Below, piece by piece: positions 1 to 10,729 of a stretch of 64,000 nt of DNA. The position numbers and the translations under genes were made by a program. The notes under the pieces were generated by a model that was not told the DNA's origin, searched no databases, and saw only the letters and a program-made list of their open reading frames with translations. The stretch's first letter is position 1. Every line of letters begins with the position of its first letter. This DNA comes from Shewanella dokdonensis (GTDB lineage Bacteria > Pseudomonadota > Gammaproteobacteria > Enterobacterales > Shewanellaceae), in assembly GCF_018394335.1 (NCBI RefSeq), contig NZ_CP074572.1, forward strand, positions 1,054,001-1,118,000, written 5' to 3'.

Positions 1-6
1 AAGCTT

Positions 7-801
7 ATGTCCAAAGTCACTATCGCCACGCTGCTCAAATACAAACAGGAAGGCAAAAAATTTGCCTCACTCACCGCTTATGATGCCAGCTTTGCCAAAG
101 CCTTTGATGAACAAGGCATTGACGTTGTGCTGGTTGGCGATTCTCTGGGTATGGTGCTGCAAGGGCAAGACGATACCTTACCCGTTACCCTGGAAGATAT
201 GTGTTACCACACCCGTTGCGTTCGCCGTGGCATCAGTCGGGCATTGCTGGTAGCCGATTTGCCATTTATGGCTTACGCCACACCAGAACAGGCGTTGACC
301 AATTGTGCCAAAGTGATGCAAGCGGGTGCCGCCATGGTAAAACTCGAAGGCGGCCACTGGTTGATGCCTACCGTGCGAATGCTCACTGAACGCGGTATTC
401 CGGTATGTGCGCATATCGGCCTGACCCCACAATCCGTGCACGTGTTTGGCGGTTTTAAGATTCAGGGGCGCGACGAAGATAACGCTAAGCGCATTCTTGA
501 CGAAGCAAAGGGCTTTGAAGCCGCCGGAGCACAGTTACTGGTGCTGGAATGCATCCCGGCAACGCTGGCAAAAGCCGTGACCGAAGCCGTGCAAATCCCG
601 GTGATTGGTATTGGTGCAGGCAAAGACACCGATGGACAAATTCTGGTAATGCACGATGTGCTGGGTATTTCTTCCGGCTATATTCCTAAGTTCTCCAAAA
701 ATTACCTGAAGCAAACTGGCGATATCCGCGCGGCAATCAGCGCCTATATTGAGGAAGTACAGCAGGGACAATTCCCCGCTGCTGAGCATACATTCAACTG
801 A
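7..801 (+). CDS. panB: 3-methyl-2-oxobutanoate hydroxymethyltransferase
   Basis: PanB transfers a hydroxymethyl group from methylene-tetrahydrofolate to 2-oxoisovalerate to make ketopantoate, the first committed step of pantothenate and coenzyme A synthesis, in the cytosol. The 264-residue protein has the usual family length. Family metal- and substrate-binding residues are visible at D45 in GDSLGMV, D84 in VADLPF, K112 and E114 in VKLEGG, and the catalytic E181 in LECIP. The ATG at position 7 is the only sensible start, but its upstream control region lies outside the window. panC follows 23 bases downstream on the same strand, so the two are probably cotranscribed. Confidence 0.97.
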   Translation: MSKVTIATLLKYKQEGKKFASLTAYDASFAKAFDEQGIDVVLVGDSLGMVLQGQDDTLPVTLEDMCYHTRCVRRGISRALLVADLPFMAYATPEQALTNCAKVMQAGAAMVKLEGGHWLMPTVRMLTERGIPVCAHIGLTPQSVHVFGGFKIQGRDEDNAKRILDEAKGFEAAGAQLLVLECIPATLAKAVTEAVQIPVIGIGAGKDTDGQILVMHDVLGISSGYIPKFSKNYLKQTGDIRAAISAYIEEVQQGQFPAAEHTFN

Positions 802-824
802 ACACCTTTTGGATCATTACGTAA

Positions 825-1670
825 ATGTTAACAACCGCTAAGATAGAGGAAATCCGTGCCCGGATTAAAACCTGGAAAAACAAAGGTGAAAGTGTTGCCT
901 TTGTGCCCACCATGGGGAACCTGCACGCGGGCCATATCAGTTTGATCACCGAAGGCAAACGCCGCGCTGATCATGTCGTTGCCTCAATCTTCGTCAACCC
1001 GATGCAGTTCGGGCCGAATGAAGATCTCGACGGCTATCCAAGAACATTGGAAGCCGACCAGCAGAAACTAGTAGAAGCTGGCTGCGAATTGCTATTTTTG
1101 CCAACGCCGGAGATCATCTATCCTCGCGGCCTTTCCGTGCAAACGTTTGTTGAAGTGCCTGGGATCTCAGCACAGCTGTGTGGCGCAACCCGTCCCGGCC
1201 ACTTCCGCGGTGCCGCAACAATTGTGTGTAAACTGTTCAACATAGTCCAACCCGATATTGCCTTGTTTGGCCGCAAAGACTACCAGCAGTTGCAGATTAT
1301 CCGCACTATGGTTGAAGACTTGTCACTGCCAGTGGAAGTGATGGGCGTTGATACCGTGCGGGAATCTTCCGGCCTAGCGCTGAGTAGCCGTAATGGTTAT
1401 CTCACCGCAGAAGAGCGCGCCAAAGCGCCAGCGCTGAAAAGGACCTTAGATGATCTGGCTGAGGCTATCAAGGCTGGCAATCCGGTTGATAGTGCCATCG
1501 ACAGCGCTAAAGCAGCGCTCCAGGCCGCAGGATTAACCCCAGATTATCTTGAACTCCGCCAAGCACAGACATTGGCGCCAGCAACAGCACAAGACAAGGA
1601 ATTAGTACTCCTTGCCGCAGTCTATCTTGGCAAAGCCCGCCTGATCGACAATCTGGTGTTTAATCGTTAA
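825..1670 (+). CDS. panC: pantothenate synthetase (pantoate--beta-alanine ligase)
   Basis: PanC condenses pantoate with beta-alanine using ATP, through a pantoyl-adenylate intermediate. The 281-residue protein has the nucleotidyl-transferase signature HAGH at residues 34-37, preceded by PTMGNL, then [12 protein letters not shown] from about residue 56. The family motifs GRKDYQQ and LALSSRN are also present. It sits 23 bases after panB, and substrate passes directly from one product to the other via ketopantoate reductase, which is not in this window. No panD is present here. The ribosome binding site is weak, which fits translation within a polycistronic message. Confidence 0.97.
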   Translation: MLTTAKIEEIRARIKTWKNKGESVAFVPTMGNLHAGHISLITEGKRRADHVVASIFVNPMQFGPNEDLDGYPRTLEADQQKLVEAGCELLFLPTPEIIYPRGLSVQTFVEVPGISAQLCGATRPGHFRGAATIVCKLFNIVQPDIALFGRKDYQQLQIIRTMVEDLSLPVEVMGVDTVRESSGLALSSRNGYLTAEERAKAPALKRTLDDLAEAIKAGNPVDSAIDSAKAALQAAGLTPDYLELRQAQTLAPATAQDKELVLLAAVYLGKARLIDNLVFNR

Positions 1671-1677
1671 CACAGTG

Positions 1678-1711
1678 CCACCAGTTGCGGCACCTTGACT
1701 GCAACTGGTGG
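1678..1711 (+). terminator. Perfect hairpin after panC, no T tract
   Basis: An 11-base arm, CCACCAGTTGC, is perfectly repeated in inverse orientation after a 12-base loop, starting 8 bases after the panC stop. No run of T follows, so it is not a classical intrinsic terminator. It may stabilise the 3' end or mark a Rho-dependent stop. Confidence 0.5.
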
Positions 1712-1811
1712 AAACGCGTCCCTTCACCCCATCTGTGCTACCGCCAAAAACTGGCCTATTGCAACAAATTGCGTCATGCTTATTAACATTGTAAATTTGG
1801 CTGACGCGACA

Positions 1812-2312
1812 ATGCTAGCAACTTATCGGTGGGGTTTATTTGGCTTATTGTTGTGCGCTAGCATCGGAGTAAATGCGGCCGACAGTAAGCTCATTTATAA
1901 ATGTACGACCCAAGAGCAAGTGATTTTCAGTCAGCAACCCTGCCCACCCGATTACACCCAGCATCAACTCGAATACCATTACGGACTCGCCACTGAAACC
2001 GCATCTCAGGCGCCCAATAATGATCCGCTGCTCAAGATCCTGGCACGCAAAGATCTCACCGAAGCACAGTTGCGGCGTTGGCTCGAAACCGAAATTTATC
2101 GGTTACAGCAGGAACACAGCTACCTAGAAATATTGCGCACCGGAGAGCTACAAAAACTGCAACGAGAGAGTTATTGGGAACATGTTGCCGCCTCAGCCCC
2201 GGCGTTTTTACAAAAGCAGCGTAAAATCAACCAGCATTACGACGGCTTACAGCAAAATAACCAGCAACAGCTAACACGGCTACAAGAATACAAATTACAA
2301 CTGGCGGAATAA
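1812..2312 (+). CDS. DUF4124-like secreted protein
   Basis: This protein is predicted to be exported. From the ATG at 1812 it reads 166 residues with a typical signal peptide (positive start, hydrophobic LFGLLLCASIGV, cleavage near NAA-D). The next segment (YKCTT..VIFSQQPCP) matches the short DUF4124 pattern, with a pair of cysteines that could form a disulfide in the periplasm. The rest is helical and rich in Gln and Glu, probably coiled coil. In-frame starts at 1695 and 1776 are possible but would bury the signal peptide. Function unknown. It converges with the ABC permease gene, leaving 23 bases between them. Confidence 0.7.
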   Translation: MLATYRWGLFGLLLCASIGVNAADSKLIYKCTTQEQVIFSQQPCPPDYTQHQLEYHYGLATETASQAPNNDPLLKILARKDLTEAQLRRWLETEIYRLQQEHSYLEILRTGELQKLQRESYWEHVAASAPAFLQKQRKINQHYDGLQQNNQQQLTRLQEYKLQLAE

Positions 2313-2335
2313 GGCTCGTCCCTGAGCCAGAGATA

Positions 2336-3106
2336 TCAGGTGCGCAAACCAATGCCACGCGATACCAGATAGTATGCCAGCAACCATAAGCCGACGCAGA
2401 AACCGATAATCACAGTCATCGAGAACCCAATACTGATATCCGCAAAACCAAGAAAGCCGTAGCGGAACACATTGATCATGTAAACGATAGGATTCAATGC
2501 CGACACCCCTCGCCAAAAATCCGGTAACAGCGACAGCGAATAAAACACCCCGCCCAAATAGGTCAACGGCGTCAGCACAAAGGTGGGAATAATACTGATA
2601 TCGTCAAAGTTACGGGCAAAAACCGCATTAATGAGCCCGCCCAGTGCAAACAGCACCGAGGTCAGAAATACCGTAATCACCACCAACAGTGGATGTTGTA
2701 GATGCAGATCCACAAAGAACATTGCCACTAGGGTAACAATGAGGCCCACCAACAGACCACGGGCTACCCCACCAGCAATATAGCCTGCGATCATCACATA
2801 ATGCGGCACTGGCGCGACCAGCAATTCTTCCAGATTGCGCTGAAATTTAGCACTGAAAAAGGACGAAGCCACATTGGAATAGGAGTTAGTGATCACCGAC
2901 ATCATGATCAGCCCAGGGGCAATAAACTCCATATAAGATACGCCGCCCATTTCACCAATCCGACTGCCCACCAGACTGCCAAAAATCAGAAAGTACAAGG
3001 TCATGGTGATTGCCGGTGGCAATAGCGTCTGGATCCAGATACGGGTAAAACGGGTGATCTCTTTAATGACAATGCTTTTGAAGGCAATAAAATACAGGCC
3101 TCTCAT
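2336..3106 (-). CDS. yadH: ABC-2 type transporter permease (YadH-like)
   Basis: This is the inner-membrane permease of an ABC exporter. The 256-residue protein has about six hydrophobic segments and the ABC-2 layout, with a conserved NPIVYMINVFRYGFLG region near the C terminus. The start ATG (3104-3106) overlaps the stop of the ATPase gene as ATGA, so the two are translationally coupled. In E. coli the hpt-yadG-yadH neighbourhood is the same. The substrate of this family is not established, so I assign only the transporter role. Confidence 0.88.
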   Translation of the reverse strand: MRGLYFIAFKSIVIKEITRFTRIWIQTLLPPAITMTLYFLIFGSLVGSRIGEMGGVSYMEFIAPGLIMMSVITNSYSNVASSFFSAKFQRNLEELLVAPVPHYVMIAGYIAGGVARGLLVGLIVTLVAMFFVDLHLQHPLLVVITVFLTSVLFALGGLINAVFARNFDDISIIPTFVLTPLTYLGGVFYSLSLLPDFWRGVSALNPIVYMINVFRYGFLGFADISIGFSMTVIIGFCVGLWLLAYYLVSRGIGLRT

Positions 3107-4037
3107 GCGCTGGCTCCTTTATCCCGTTCCACCAATTCTACAAAGAGTTCTTCTAGCCGATTGGTTTTGTTACGCATCGACAGTACATCAATCTCCTGCT
3201 CAGTCAGCGCCGCAAAAACGCTGTTGAGGCTATTGGACTTAGCGACATCCACCTCTAGCGTATTAGGGTCGATAAGCCGTGCCTGGATGCCCGCCAACGC
3301 AGGTAATTGCGGTTGTGGCTGTTTAAGATCCAGCACAAAGGTTTCCATATCCAGTTTGGCCAGCAAGGCTTTCATGCTGGTGCATTCCACTAACACGCCG
3401 TTATCGATAATGCCGATGTTACGGCAGAGCATTTCAGCCTCTTCCAGATAATGGGTGGTTAAGATGATAGTGACGCCCTGCTGGTTAATACGTTGCAGGA
3501 ACTCCCACATGGAGCGGCGTAACTCGATATCCACTCCCGCGGTTGGTTCATCAAGAATTAACAACTGCGGTTCATGCATCAGCGCCCGAGCAATCATCAG
3601 CCGCCGCTTCATGCCGCCGGAGAGTTCCCGCGCCTTAGCGTGGCGTTTTTGCCACAGATCCAACTGCGTCAGATACTTTTGTGCCCGCACATGGGCTTCG
3701 GCACGCGGCACGCCATAGTAGCCCGCCTGGTTCACCACTATCTGTAATACCGTTTCAAACTGGTTGAAGTTGAACTCCTGCGGCACCAAACCAATACACA
3801 GTTTGGCCAGCTCCAGCTCTTTATCCAGATCGTGCCCAAACACCGCAACCTTGCCACTGGTTTTATGTACCAGCGAACTGATAATGCCGATGGTGGTTGA
3901 TTTACCGGCACCATTGGGGCCAAGCAAGGCGAAAAAATCGCCCTGCTGCACCGCAAGATTGATGCCTTTGACGGCCTCAACGCCGCCCTTGTAGGTCTTT
4001 TAAGGTTTTCCAGCGCCAGCGCCACACCTGCTGTCAT
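3103..4037 (-). CDS. yadG: ABC transporter ATP-binding protein (YadG-like), frameshifted as given
   Basis: This is the cytosolic ATPase partner of the YadH-like permease. Walker A is GPNGAGKST (corrected residues 40-47), the signature is LSGGMKRR near residue 139 and Walker B is LLILDEPT near 160. The open frame with these motifs only begins at about 3951. The true N terminus (MTAGVALALENLK...) lies in another frame starting with ATG at 4037, preceded by an AGAGGA ribosome site. One base missing from the T run at 3998-4001 restores a continuous 311-residue protein reading LKKTYKGGVEAVKGINLAV across the join. I treat this as a probable sequencing error. It lies downstream of the hpt terminator. 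Confidence 0.85.
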
Positions 4038-4056
4038 CTGTTGGGTCCTCTGTTGA

Positions 4057-4086
4057 ATAAAACAAAACTCCCGCGATTGCGGGAGT
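4057..4086 (-). terminator. Intrinsic terminator of hpt
   Basis: Read on the minus strand, an ACTCCCGC stem with a 4-base loop and perfect complement is followed by TTTTGTTTTATT. It lies just after the hpt stop and before the yadG start, so yadGH would be expressed by read-through or from their own promoter. Confidence 0.85.
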
Positions 4087-4118
4087 CAGATTGTCTATAA
4101 AAACCGCTAAACGCAGTT

Positions 4119-4649
4119 TTATTCCTGGGGAATAACCCGAGCGATATAAGGGAGATTGCGGTATTGCTCCGCATAATCGATGCCATAACCTACCACAAAT
4201 TCATCGGGAATGGTAAAGCCGACAAAATCTACCGGCACATCAACTTCACGACGATCAGGTTTATCCAGCAAGGTGCACAACGCCAAGCTTTTAGGATCGC
4301 GCAAACGCAGCATTTCACGCACTTTATTAAGGGTATTACCGGAGTCGATCAGGTCTTCCACAATCAGAACATGGCGCCCGGCGATGTCGGACTGCACATC
4401 TTTGAGGATTTTTACATCGCGGGAGCTGGTCATGGTGTTGCCATAGCTGGACACTGACATAAAGTCGATCTCCACATGGCCTTTGATACGGCGGCACAGG
4501 TCTGCCATAAATATCACCGACCCTTTAAGCAAGCCCACCATCAGCAGCTTGTCGGTATCCTGGTAATGGACGTTGATGCGCGCCGCCAGTTCATCCAGTT
4601 TACTATTTATCTCTTCCGCGGAGATCATCATTTCGATGGTGTGTTTCAT
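4119..4649 (-). CDS. hpt: hypoxanthine phosphoribosyltransferase
   Basis: Hpt salvages hypoxanthine (and guanine) to the nucleotide using PRPP. I choose the ATG at 4649, giving 176 residues ([14 protein letters not shown]...), which matches the family length. A longer frame to 4691 only adds residues that overlap ubiX. The PRPP-binding loop [13 protein letters not shown] is at residues 94-106, and the flexible-loop and C-terminal dimer motifs follow normally. The start lies 7 bases after the ubiX stop, so translation is probably coupled to ubiX. A strong terminator follows the gene. Confidence 0.95.
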   Translation of the reverse strand: MKHTIEMMISAEEINSKLDELAARINVHYQDTDKLLMVGLLKGSVIFMADLCRRIKGHVEIDFMSVSSYGNTMTSSRDVKILKDVQSDIAGRHVLIVEDLIDSGNTLNKVREMLRLRDPKSLALCTLLDKPDRREVDVPVDFVGFTIPDEFVVGYGIDYAEQYRNLPYIARVIPQE

Positions 4650-4656
4650 AGATATC

Positions 4657-5283
4657 TCAGTCTTCGATGCCACCGCTAACCGGCGTGTCATAGCCCCAGC
4701 GGCTCGTTAATGAATGTGCAATACCCAGATGGTCGAGGATCCGGGCGACGACGAAGTCTACCAGATCCTGAACCGATTTGGGATGGTGATAAAAACCTGG
4801 CGCGGCTGGCAGAATAACCGCGCCCAGTTGCGTCAAGCTCAACATGTGTTGCAGATGGATAGCATTGAACGGTGTTTCTCTTGGCACCAGCAACAGTTGG
4901 CCGCGTTCTTTCAATACCACATCGGCGGCTCGTTCCAACAGATTGTTGCTCATCCCCGTTGCGACTGCCGCTAAGGTACCCGTGGAGCATGGGCAGATCA
5001 CCATCTGCTTTGGCGCAGCAGAACCCGATGCCGGCGGTGAAAACCATTCATCCTTACCCAATACTCGCAACGTTCCGCTTGCTGGCATGATGGCACGCAG
5101 CTGTTCAGTCGCTTTATCTGGCGCGGCGCTGAGCTTAATGTCCAACTCCTGCGCCAACACCACGCGGGCGGCGCTGGAAATCATCAGGAACACTTGATAA
5201 TCCGCTTGCAGCAAGCACTGCAACAGCTTTAGCCCATACGGAGCACCAGAAGCACCGGTCCACGCCAGACTGATGCTCTTCAT
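4657..5283 (-). CDS. ubiX: flavin prenyltransferase UbiX
   Basis: UbiX makes prenylated FMN, the cofactor of the UbiD decarboxylase in ubiquinone synthesis. The 208-residue protein opens with the flavoprotein signature [10 protein letters not shown] (residues 8-17) and contains [14 protein letters not shown] and the LLVPRETPF segment typical of UbiX/Pad1. Its ATG overlaps the mpl stop as ATGA, indicating translational coupling. No ubiD is in the window. Confidence 0.95.
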   Translation of the reverse strand: MKSISLAWTGASGAPYGLKLLQCLLQADYQVFLMISSAARVVLAQELDIKLSAAPDKATEQLRAIMPASGTLRVLGKDEWFSPPASGSAAPKQMVICPCSTGTLAAVATGMSNNLLERAADVVLKERGQLLLVPRETPFNAIHLQHMLSLTQLGAVILPAAPGFYHHPKSVQDLVDFVVARILDHLGIAHSLTSRWGYDTPVSGGIED

Positions 5284-6665
5284 CGCTGCGCCTCCGCATT
5301 AAATTTGGCATCGAGTGCCGTCAACAATTTGCCATGAATACCACCAAAGCCACCATTACTCATGATCACTATGGTGTCGCCAGGGTTAGCTTCTGCCGCC
5401 ACCTTGAGCACCACATCGTCAATGCTATACAGCACAGTGACTGGGATACTGGCATGGTCCATTGCGGCGGCGATGTCCCAACGGATATTTTCTGCCTGAT
5501 ACAGCACGGCATTATCAGCATCGTGCATAGATCCCGCTAAGGTCGCCTTATGCACGCCGCTTTTCATGGTGTTGGAACGAGGCTCCAGCACTACCGTGAT
5601 ATGCCCCTTGCCCACTTTCGCCCGTAAGCCCTGCAAGGTGGTGGCAATCGCCGTTGGATGATGTGCAAAATCATCAAATACCTGAACTCCATGGATATTG
5701 CCAATCAGCTCCAGTCGCCTTTTAGGCGGAATAAACGCCGCCAGAGCCGCAATGGCATCGGCCGGTTTTACGCCAACATGCCGGGCCGCCGCCACCGCCA
5801 TTAAAGCGTTTTCCATATTGTGTTTACCGAGCAATGACCATTCCAGCACCCCTTGCGATTGCCCGGCCAGATGCAGCTCAAAACGGTGTCCATCTTCAGC
5901 CAATGGCTGCACCTGCCAGTCGCCCTGGTCAGCGCTGTGACTGATAGTTTCCTGCTCACTCCAACATCCTTGAGCTACAACTTCGGCCACGGCGTTACTG
6001 TCTTGCGGCCAAATCACCCGGCCATTGCCGGGAACGATGCGCAACAGATGCTGAAACTGCTTCTGGATGGCATGTAAGTCTTCGAAAATATCCGCATGAT
6101 CATATTCCAGATTGTTGATCACCAAGGTTCGCGGCTGGTAATGCACAAATTTGGAACGTTTATCAAAGAAAGCGCTGTCATATTCGTCAGCTTCCACCAC
6201 AAAAAATGGGGAATCACCCAAACGCGCCGATACGCCGAAATTACGCGGTATACCGCCAATAAGGAAACCTGGCTGATAACCGCAGGATTCCAAAATCCAC
6301 GCCAACATACTGGAGGTAGATGTTTTGCCATGGGTTCCAGAAACCGCCAGCACCCAACGTCCCGGCAGAATGTAATCGTGCAAAAACTGTGGGCCAGAGG
6401 TGTATTTCAGCCCCTGTTCCAGCACCGCCTCCACGCACGGATTACCACGGCTCATGGCATTGCCAATCACCACTAAATCCGGTGCAGGTTGCAGCTGTGA
6501 CGGTTCAAACCCTTGGATCAACGCAATTTCTTGCTGTTCCAGTTGGGTGCTCATCGGTGGGTAAACATTGGCATCAGCGCCAGTCACCTTGTGGCCCATG
6601 GCGCGCGCCAGTATGGCTAACCCGCCCATAAAGGTGCCGCAAATTCCTAAAATATGTATGTGCAT
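5280..6665 (-). CDS. mpl: UDP-N-acetylmuramate:L-alanyl-gamma-D-glutamyl-meso-diaminopimelate ligase
   Basis: Mpl reattaches recycled murein tripeptide to UDP-MurNAc and so feeds recovered peptide back into peptidoglycan precursors in the cytosol. The 461-residue protein has the Mur-ligase layout: an N-terminal Rossmann part ([11 protein letters not shown]), the ATP loop [10 protein letters not shown] at residues 109-118, the central [13 protein letters not shown] region, and the C-terminal [11 protein letters not shown] motif that separates Mpl from MurC. It is the first gene of a leftward run with ubiX and hpt. Its promoter must lie in the 250-base gap shared with the divergent nhaC. Confidence 0.96.
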   Translation of the reverse strand: MHIHILGICGTFMGGLAILARAMGHKVTGADANVYPPMSTQLEQQEIALIQGFEPSQLQPAPDLVVIGNAMSRGNPCVEAVLEQGLKYTSGPQFLHDYILPGRWVLAVSGTHGKTSTSSMLAWILESCGYQPGFLIGGIPRNFGVSARLGDSPFFVVEADEYDSAFFDKRSKFVHYQPRTLVINNLEYDHADIFEDLHAIQKQFQHLLRIVPGNGRVIWPQDSNAVAEVVAQGCWSEQETISHSADQGDWQVQPLAEDGHRFELHLAGQSQGVLEWSLLGKHNMENALMAVAAARHVGVKPADAIAALAAFIPPKRRLELIGNIHGVQVFDDFAHHPTAIATTLQGLRAKVGKGHITVVLEPRSNTMKSGVHKATLAGSMHDADNAVLYQAENIRWDIAAAMDHASIPVTVLYSIDDVVLKVAAEANPGDTIVIMSNGGFGGIHGKLLTALDAKFNAEAQR

Positions 6666-6799
6666 AAAGCCGTTCCTGCGCGTGACAACTGCTGCTTATT
6701 CTACCCATTGCCGATGGGATTGTCAGTGTAAGCACTGTTGGTAAACAGCTCACTCAGCAAAATATCATATATAGAAGTAAAAACATCTAGATGGCTAAA

Positions 6800-6828
6800 T
6801 TGACAGTCCCCGACTGATACCCTATGCT
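6800..6828 (+). promoter_or_regulatory. Candidate sigma-70 promoter for nhaC
   Basis: A perfect -35 TTGACA (6800-6805) is followed after exactly 17 bases by TATGCT (6823-6828), which matches four of six consensus -10 bases. It points toward nhaC, whose start lies about 90 bases downstream. No experimental support is available here. Confidence 0.5.
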
Positions 6829-6918
6829 GCGCCAATCACTGCCATGAAAAGTGCAGTCACTCGCCACATTTAAACCGCTGTGATTGCACAGCGGCATGCA
6901 AACACTGAGAAGAAGATT

Positions 6919-8248
6919 TTGACTACAAACACTAAGTCTACAGTTGCACCATCAGCAATAGCGCTATTACCGTTATTGTTGTTTTTGCTACTGTTTGTTG
7001 GTGCCGGGCTGTATTTTCAAGCCAATGGCGTAGCGATGGCGTTTTACCAGTTGCCAAGCCCGGTAGCCATTTTGCCAGCAATTGTATTGGCCGTGCTGCT
7101 GTCTAAGCAGCAATTAAATCAGACGCTGGATACCTTTATGGCCGGGATTGGCCACAGCAATATTATTGCTATGTGTCTGATTTATCTGCTGGCAGGCGCC
7201 TTTGCCTCGGTTGCCAAGGCTACGGGGGTGTGGATGCCACGGTGGCGCTGGGGCTACAGTTTATTCCGTCACAACTGCTGCTACCGGGCTTTTTGTGATT
7301 GCCGCCTTTATTGCTACCGCGATGGGCACCTCCATGGGCACTATTGCCGCAGTGGCACCGATAGCGCTGGGCATTGCCGAAGAAGCTAATATTGACCTGA
7401 CACTGATGGCCGGAGCGGTAATGTCCGGCGCTTTCTTTGGTGACAATCTATCGATTATTTCCGATACCACTATTGCAGCTACCCGCACCCAAGGGTGCTA
7501 TATGCGCGATAAATTCCGTGAAAACCTGATCTTCGCCATTCCCTCCGCCATCATCACGTTAGTGCTGTTTACCTTGGCCTCAAAAGGCAATGCCACGGTT
7601 CCTATGCAGCAAATAGATGTGATAAAAGTGCTGCCTTATATCAGTATTCTGCTGCTAGCCGTGGCGGGCGTGAATGTGTTCGTGGTGTTGGTATTAGGGA
7701 TACTGTTTGCGGGCGGAGTCGGCATCTACAGCAGCGATTATAGCCTGGTGACGTTCAGCAATGATATCTACCAAGGTTTTGGCAATATGCAGGAGATCTT
7801 TGTACTGTCGATGTTAGTCGGTGGGCTGGCGGCGCTGATGCAGCAGCAAGGTGGGCTGGCGTTTATCAATCAACGCATTGAAGGTTTAATCCGCCGTTTT
7901 TCTCGCCATCGTGGTGACAACTCCAGCCGCGCGGCTGAGCTGGGGATGGCCGGAATGGTAGCCTTCACCAACACTTGTGTTGCCAACAATACTGTGTCGA
8001 TCGTGATCAACGGTGATATTGCCCGCGAGCTAGCGCAGCAAAACGCTGTCAGTGCCAAACGAGCGGCCAGTGTGCTGGATATTTTTGCCTGCATTATTCA
8101 GGGGTTAATCCCTTATGGGGCGCAAGCCTTGTTAATCGCCTCGAATTTCAAGATATCACCACTACAGGCGGTCGCCGATGTTTGGTATTGCATGGTGCTA
8201 GCGCTGGTTTCCATTGTCATCATCATGCTGCGCCCCCGCAGTAATTAA
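6919..8248 (+). CDS. NhaC-family Na+/H+ antiporter, two frameshifts as given
   Basis: This inner-membrane antiporter of the NhaC family probably exchanges Na+ for H+. The best start is TTG at 6919, preceded by AGAAGAAG. Corrected length is 443 residues with about eleven membrane segments. The C-terminal frame has the family motifs GTSMGTIAAVAPIALGIA and GAFFGDNLSIISDTT. The frame breaks twice. One G is missing from the run at 7214-7218 and one T from the run at 7290-7294. Restoring both gives the conserved bridge GGVDATVALGLQFIPSQLL, which is otherwise read only in the third frame. Two independent breaks that together restore a family-conserved segment favour sequencing error. Confidence 0.82.
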
Positions 8249-8263
8249 CCTGCTATCGGCGCC

Positions 8264-8294
8264 ATAAAAAAACCCGCAAATGCGGGCTTTTTTA
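8264..8294. terminator. Bidirectional terminator between nhaC and fba
   Basis: A CCCGC/GCGGG stem (8273-8286) with a four-base loop is flanked by a run of A on the left and a run of T on the right. It can therefore end transcription of both the rightward nhaC and the leftward fba. Confidence 0.9.
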
Positions 8295-8311
8295 TCATTA
8301 ACAAGCAGTTA

Positions 8312-9379
8312 TCAGCGGTTAACTTGTGGATCCAGCTCACCAGTCTGATAACGCTTGTACATCGCCTGCAATGACAGCGGCTTGATCTTAGAGCCCATAC
8401 CCGCACAGCCAAACGCTTCATAGCGTTCCACACAGATTTCCGCCATAGCTTCCATAGAAGCTTTAAGGAATTTGCGTGGGTCGAACTCCCGCGGATTTTC
8501 CGCTAGGAATTTACGCACGGCACCAGTTGATGCCAAGCGCAGGTCAGTATCGATATTCACTTTGCGCACGCCGTGCTTGATGCCTTCTACAATCTCTTCG
8601 ACTGGAACACCGTAAGTTTCTGGCATGTCACCACCGTACTGGTTGATGATCTGCAACCATTTCTGCGGTACGGATGAAGAGCCGTGCATCACCAAATGGG
8701 TGTTAGGAATACGGGCATGGATCTCTTTGATGCGGTCGATACGCAGAACATCGCCAGTAGGTTTACGGCTGAATTTGTAAGCGCCGTGGCTGGTGCCGAT
8801 GGCAATCGCCAAGGCATCCACATGGGTATCGGCCACAAACCGAGCCGCTTCATCTGGGCTGGTCAGCATCTGATCATGGCTCAGGGTACCTTCAGCGCCA
8901 ATGCCGTCTTCTTCACCGGCAGTACCGGTTTCCAGACTGCCAAGACAACCGATTTCACCTTCCACTGACACCCCACAAGCGTGGGCAAAGGCAACCGTTG
9001 TGCGGGTCACATGCACGTTGTAATCATAAGTGGCTGGGGTTTTCCCATCAGACATCAGTGAACCGTCCATCATCACAGAAGACATGCCCAACTGGATAGA
9101 ACGCTGACATACGTCTGGGTGAGTGCCGTGATCCTGATGGATACACACTGGGATATCGGGGTACTGTTCCAGTGCGGCAGTCATCAGATATTTCAGGAAT
9201 TGTGGGCGGGCATATTTACGAGCACCGGCAGAAGCCTGCACGATGACCGGACTGTCAGTGGCTTCCGCCGCCTGCATAATAGCGCGCATCTGTTCCAGGT
9301 TATTCACGTTAAACGCTGGTACGCCATAGCTGTGTTCAGCGGCGTGATCCAGCAACTGGCGCAGGGAAATTAAGGCCAT
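8312..9379 (-). CDS. fba: class II fructose-bisphosphate aldolase
   Basis: This enzyme splits fructose-1,6-bisphosphate into dihydroxyacetone phosphate and glyceraldehyde-3-phosphate, and works in reverse in gluconeogenesis. The 355-residue protein has the zinc-site motif HQDHG at residues 81-85 and the [14 protein letters not shown] loop typical of the Calvin-cycle subtype of class II aldolases. GTSHGAYKF and HGSSSVP supply the other metal-ligand regions. It is the last gene of the leftward tkt-epd-pgk-fba block and ends at a strong terminator. Confidence 0.96.
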   Translation of the reverse strand: MALISLRQLLDHAAEHSYGVPAFNVNNLEQMRAIMQAAEATDSPVIVQASAGARKYARPQFLKYLMTAALEQYPDIPVCIHQDHGTHPDVCQRSIQLGMSSVMMDGSLMSDGKTPATYDYNVHVTRTTVAFAHACGVSVEGEIGCLGSLETGTAGEEDGIGAEGTLSHDQMLTSPDEAARFVADTHVDALAIAIGTSHGAYKFSRKPTGDVLRIDRIKEIHARIPNTHLVMHGSSSVPQKWLQIINQYGGDMPETYGVPVEEIVEGIKHGVRKVNIDTDLRLASTGAVRKFLAENPREFDPRKFLKASMEAMAEICVERYEAFGCAGMGSKIKPLSLQAMYKRYQTGELDPQVNR

Positions 9380-9430
9380 AATCTGTTATCTCCATTCTTG
9401 GGCAATACGCTTGCCCGGGTCCGATTGTCT

Positions 9431-9473
9431 ATAAGCTGTATGATAGCGCTGCCGGTCATGGCCGACAGCTTAT
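9431..9473 (-). repeat. Inverted repeat between pgk and fba
   Basis: ATAAGCTGT (9431-9439) is repeated perfectly in inverse orientation at 9465-9473 around a 25-base loop that itself can fold. It lies in the gap between pgk and fba and could be an mRNA processing or stabilising hairpin that sets their relative expression. No T tract follows it. Confidence 0.45.
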
Positions 9474-9487
9474 GATGTGTTTTTATT

Positions 9488-10661
9488 TCAGTTGCCACGG
9501 GCCTGTAACATCGCCACAGCTGGCAGTTCTTTCCCTTCGAGGAATTCCAAGAAGGCACCTCCACCGGTTGAAATATAGGAAACCTTGTCAGCAATCTGGT
9601 ATTTGTCCACTGCCGCCAGGGTATCGCCCCCCAGCAATAGAAAAGGCTGGAGATGCGGCAATTGCCGCCGCAATGCGTTGAGTACCAGCACCGAACTGGT
9701 CAAATTCAAATACGCCTACCGGGCCGTTCCATACTATGGTGCCCGCTTGCATGATGATCTCGGCCAATGCTTCAGCACTGTCGGGGCCGATATCAAAAAT
9801 CATGTCATCATCGGCAACATCAGCCACATCCTTTAACGTGGCAACCGCATCGGCGCTGAATTCCTTGCCTACCACCACATCGGTTGGCACGGGAATATCG
9901 CCACCACGACGCTGCGCATTGGCGACCAACCGTTTCGCTTCATCAAGCAAGTCAGCTTCGTACAGTGACTTACCGACATTATGACCCGCCGCCGCGATAA
10001 AGGTATTGGCAATGCCGCCACCCACCACTAACTGATCAACGATCTTGGACAGGCTTTCCAGCACCGTCAGCTTGGTGGACACTTTGGAGCCACCGACAAT
10101 AGCAACCAACGGCCGTTTCGGGTTATCCATCGCCTTAGCCAGCGCTTCCAATTCGGCCGCGAGCAGTGGGCCAGCACAGGCCACTGGCGCAAACATACCG
10201 ACACCGTGGGTGGATGCCTGGGCGCGATGAGCAGTACCGAATGCATCCATCACATAAACATCACAAAGCGCCGCCATTTTCTTCGACAGCGTTTCATCGT
10301 TTTTCTTTTCACCTTTGTTGAAGCGGACGTTTTCAAACACCAGCACTTCGCCCACTGCGACCTCAACACCGTCTAGGTAATCGGTGACTAATCGCACCGG
10401 ACAAGCCAGCGCTTTAGCCAGATAATCCACTACTGGTTGCAGCGAAAATTCTGCGTTGTATTCGCCTTCTGTTGGCCGTCCAAGATGAGACATCACCATC
10501 ACTGCCGCACCTTTTTCCAGTGCCAGTTTGATAGTGGGCAAAGAGGCACGCAAACGTGCATCACTGGTGACCACCCCATCGGCAACCGGCACGTTAAGAT
10601 CTTCACGGATAAGCACACGCTTTCCCTGCAGATCCAGATCTGACATTTTGATAATCGCCAT
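9488..10661 (-). CDS. pgk: phosphoglycerate kinase, frameshifted as given
   Basis: Pgk interconverts 1,3-bisphosphoglycerate and 3-phosphoglycerate with ADP/ATP. The start is ATG at 10661 ([11 protein letters not shown]), with AGGAAG about 8 bases upstream. Substrate motifs REDLNVPV and HLGRP and the central hinge are intact. Near the C terminus the frame breaks in the C run 9627-9632. The given frame ends in a short wrong tail. The next frame supplies [20 protein letters not shown] and [15 protein letters not shown]. The conserved nucleotide loop AGGGDT needs two extra G bases, while removal of one base would also restore frame but lose a glycine. Corrected length is about 391 residues, normal for the family. 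Confidence 0.92.
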
Positions 10662-10729
10662 GTTCATGCTTCCTATACTAACTAAAAATTTGCGCTTGTC
10701 TTGGTAGCGGTCAAGCACTACCCCAAAAG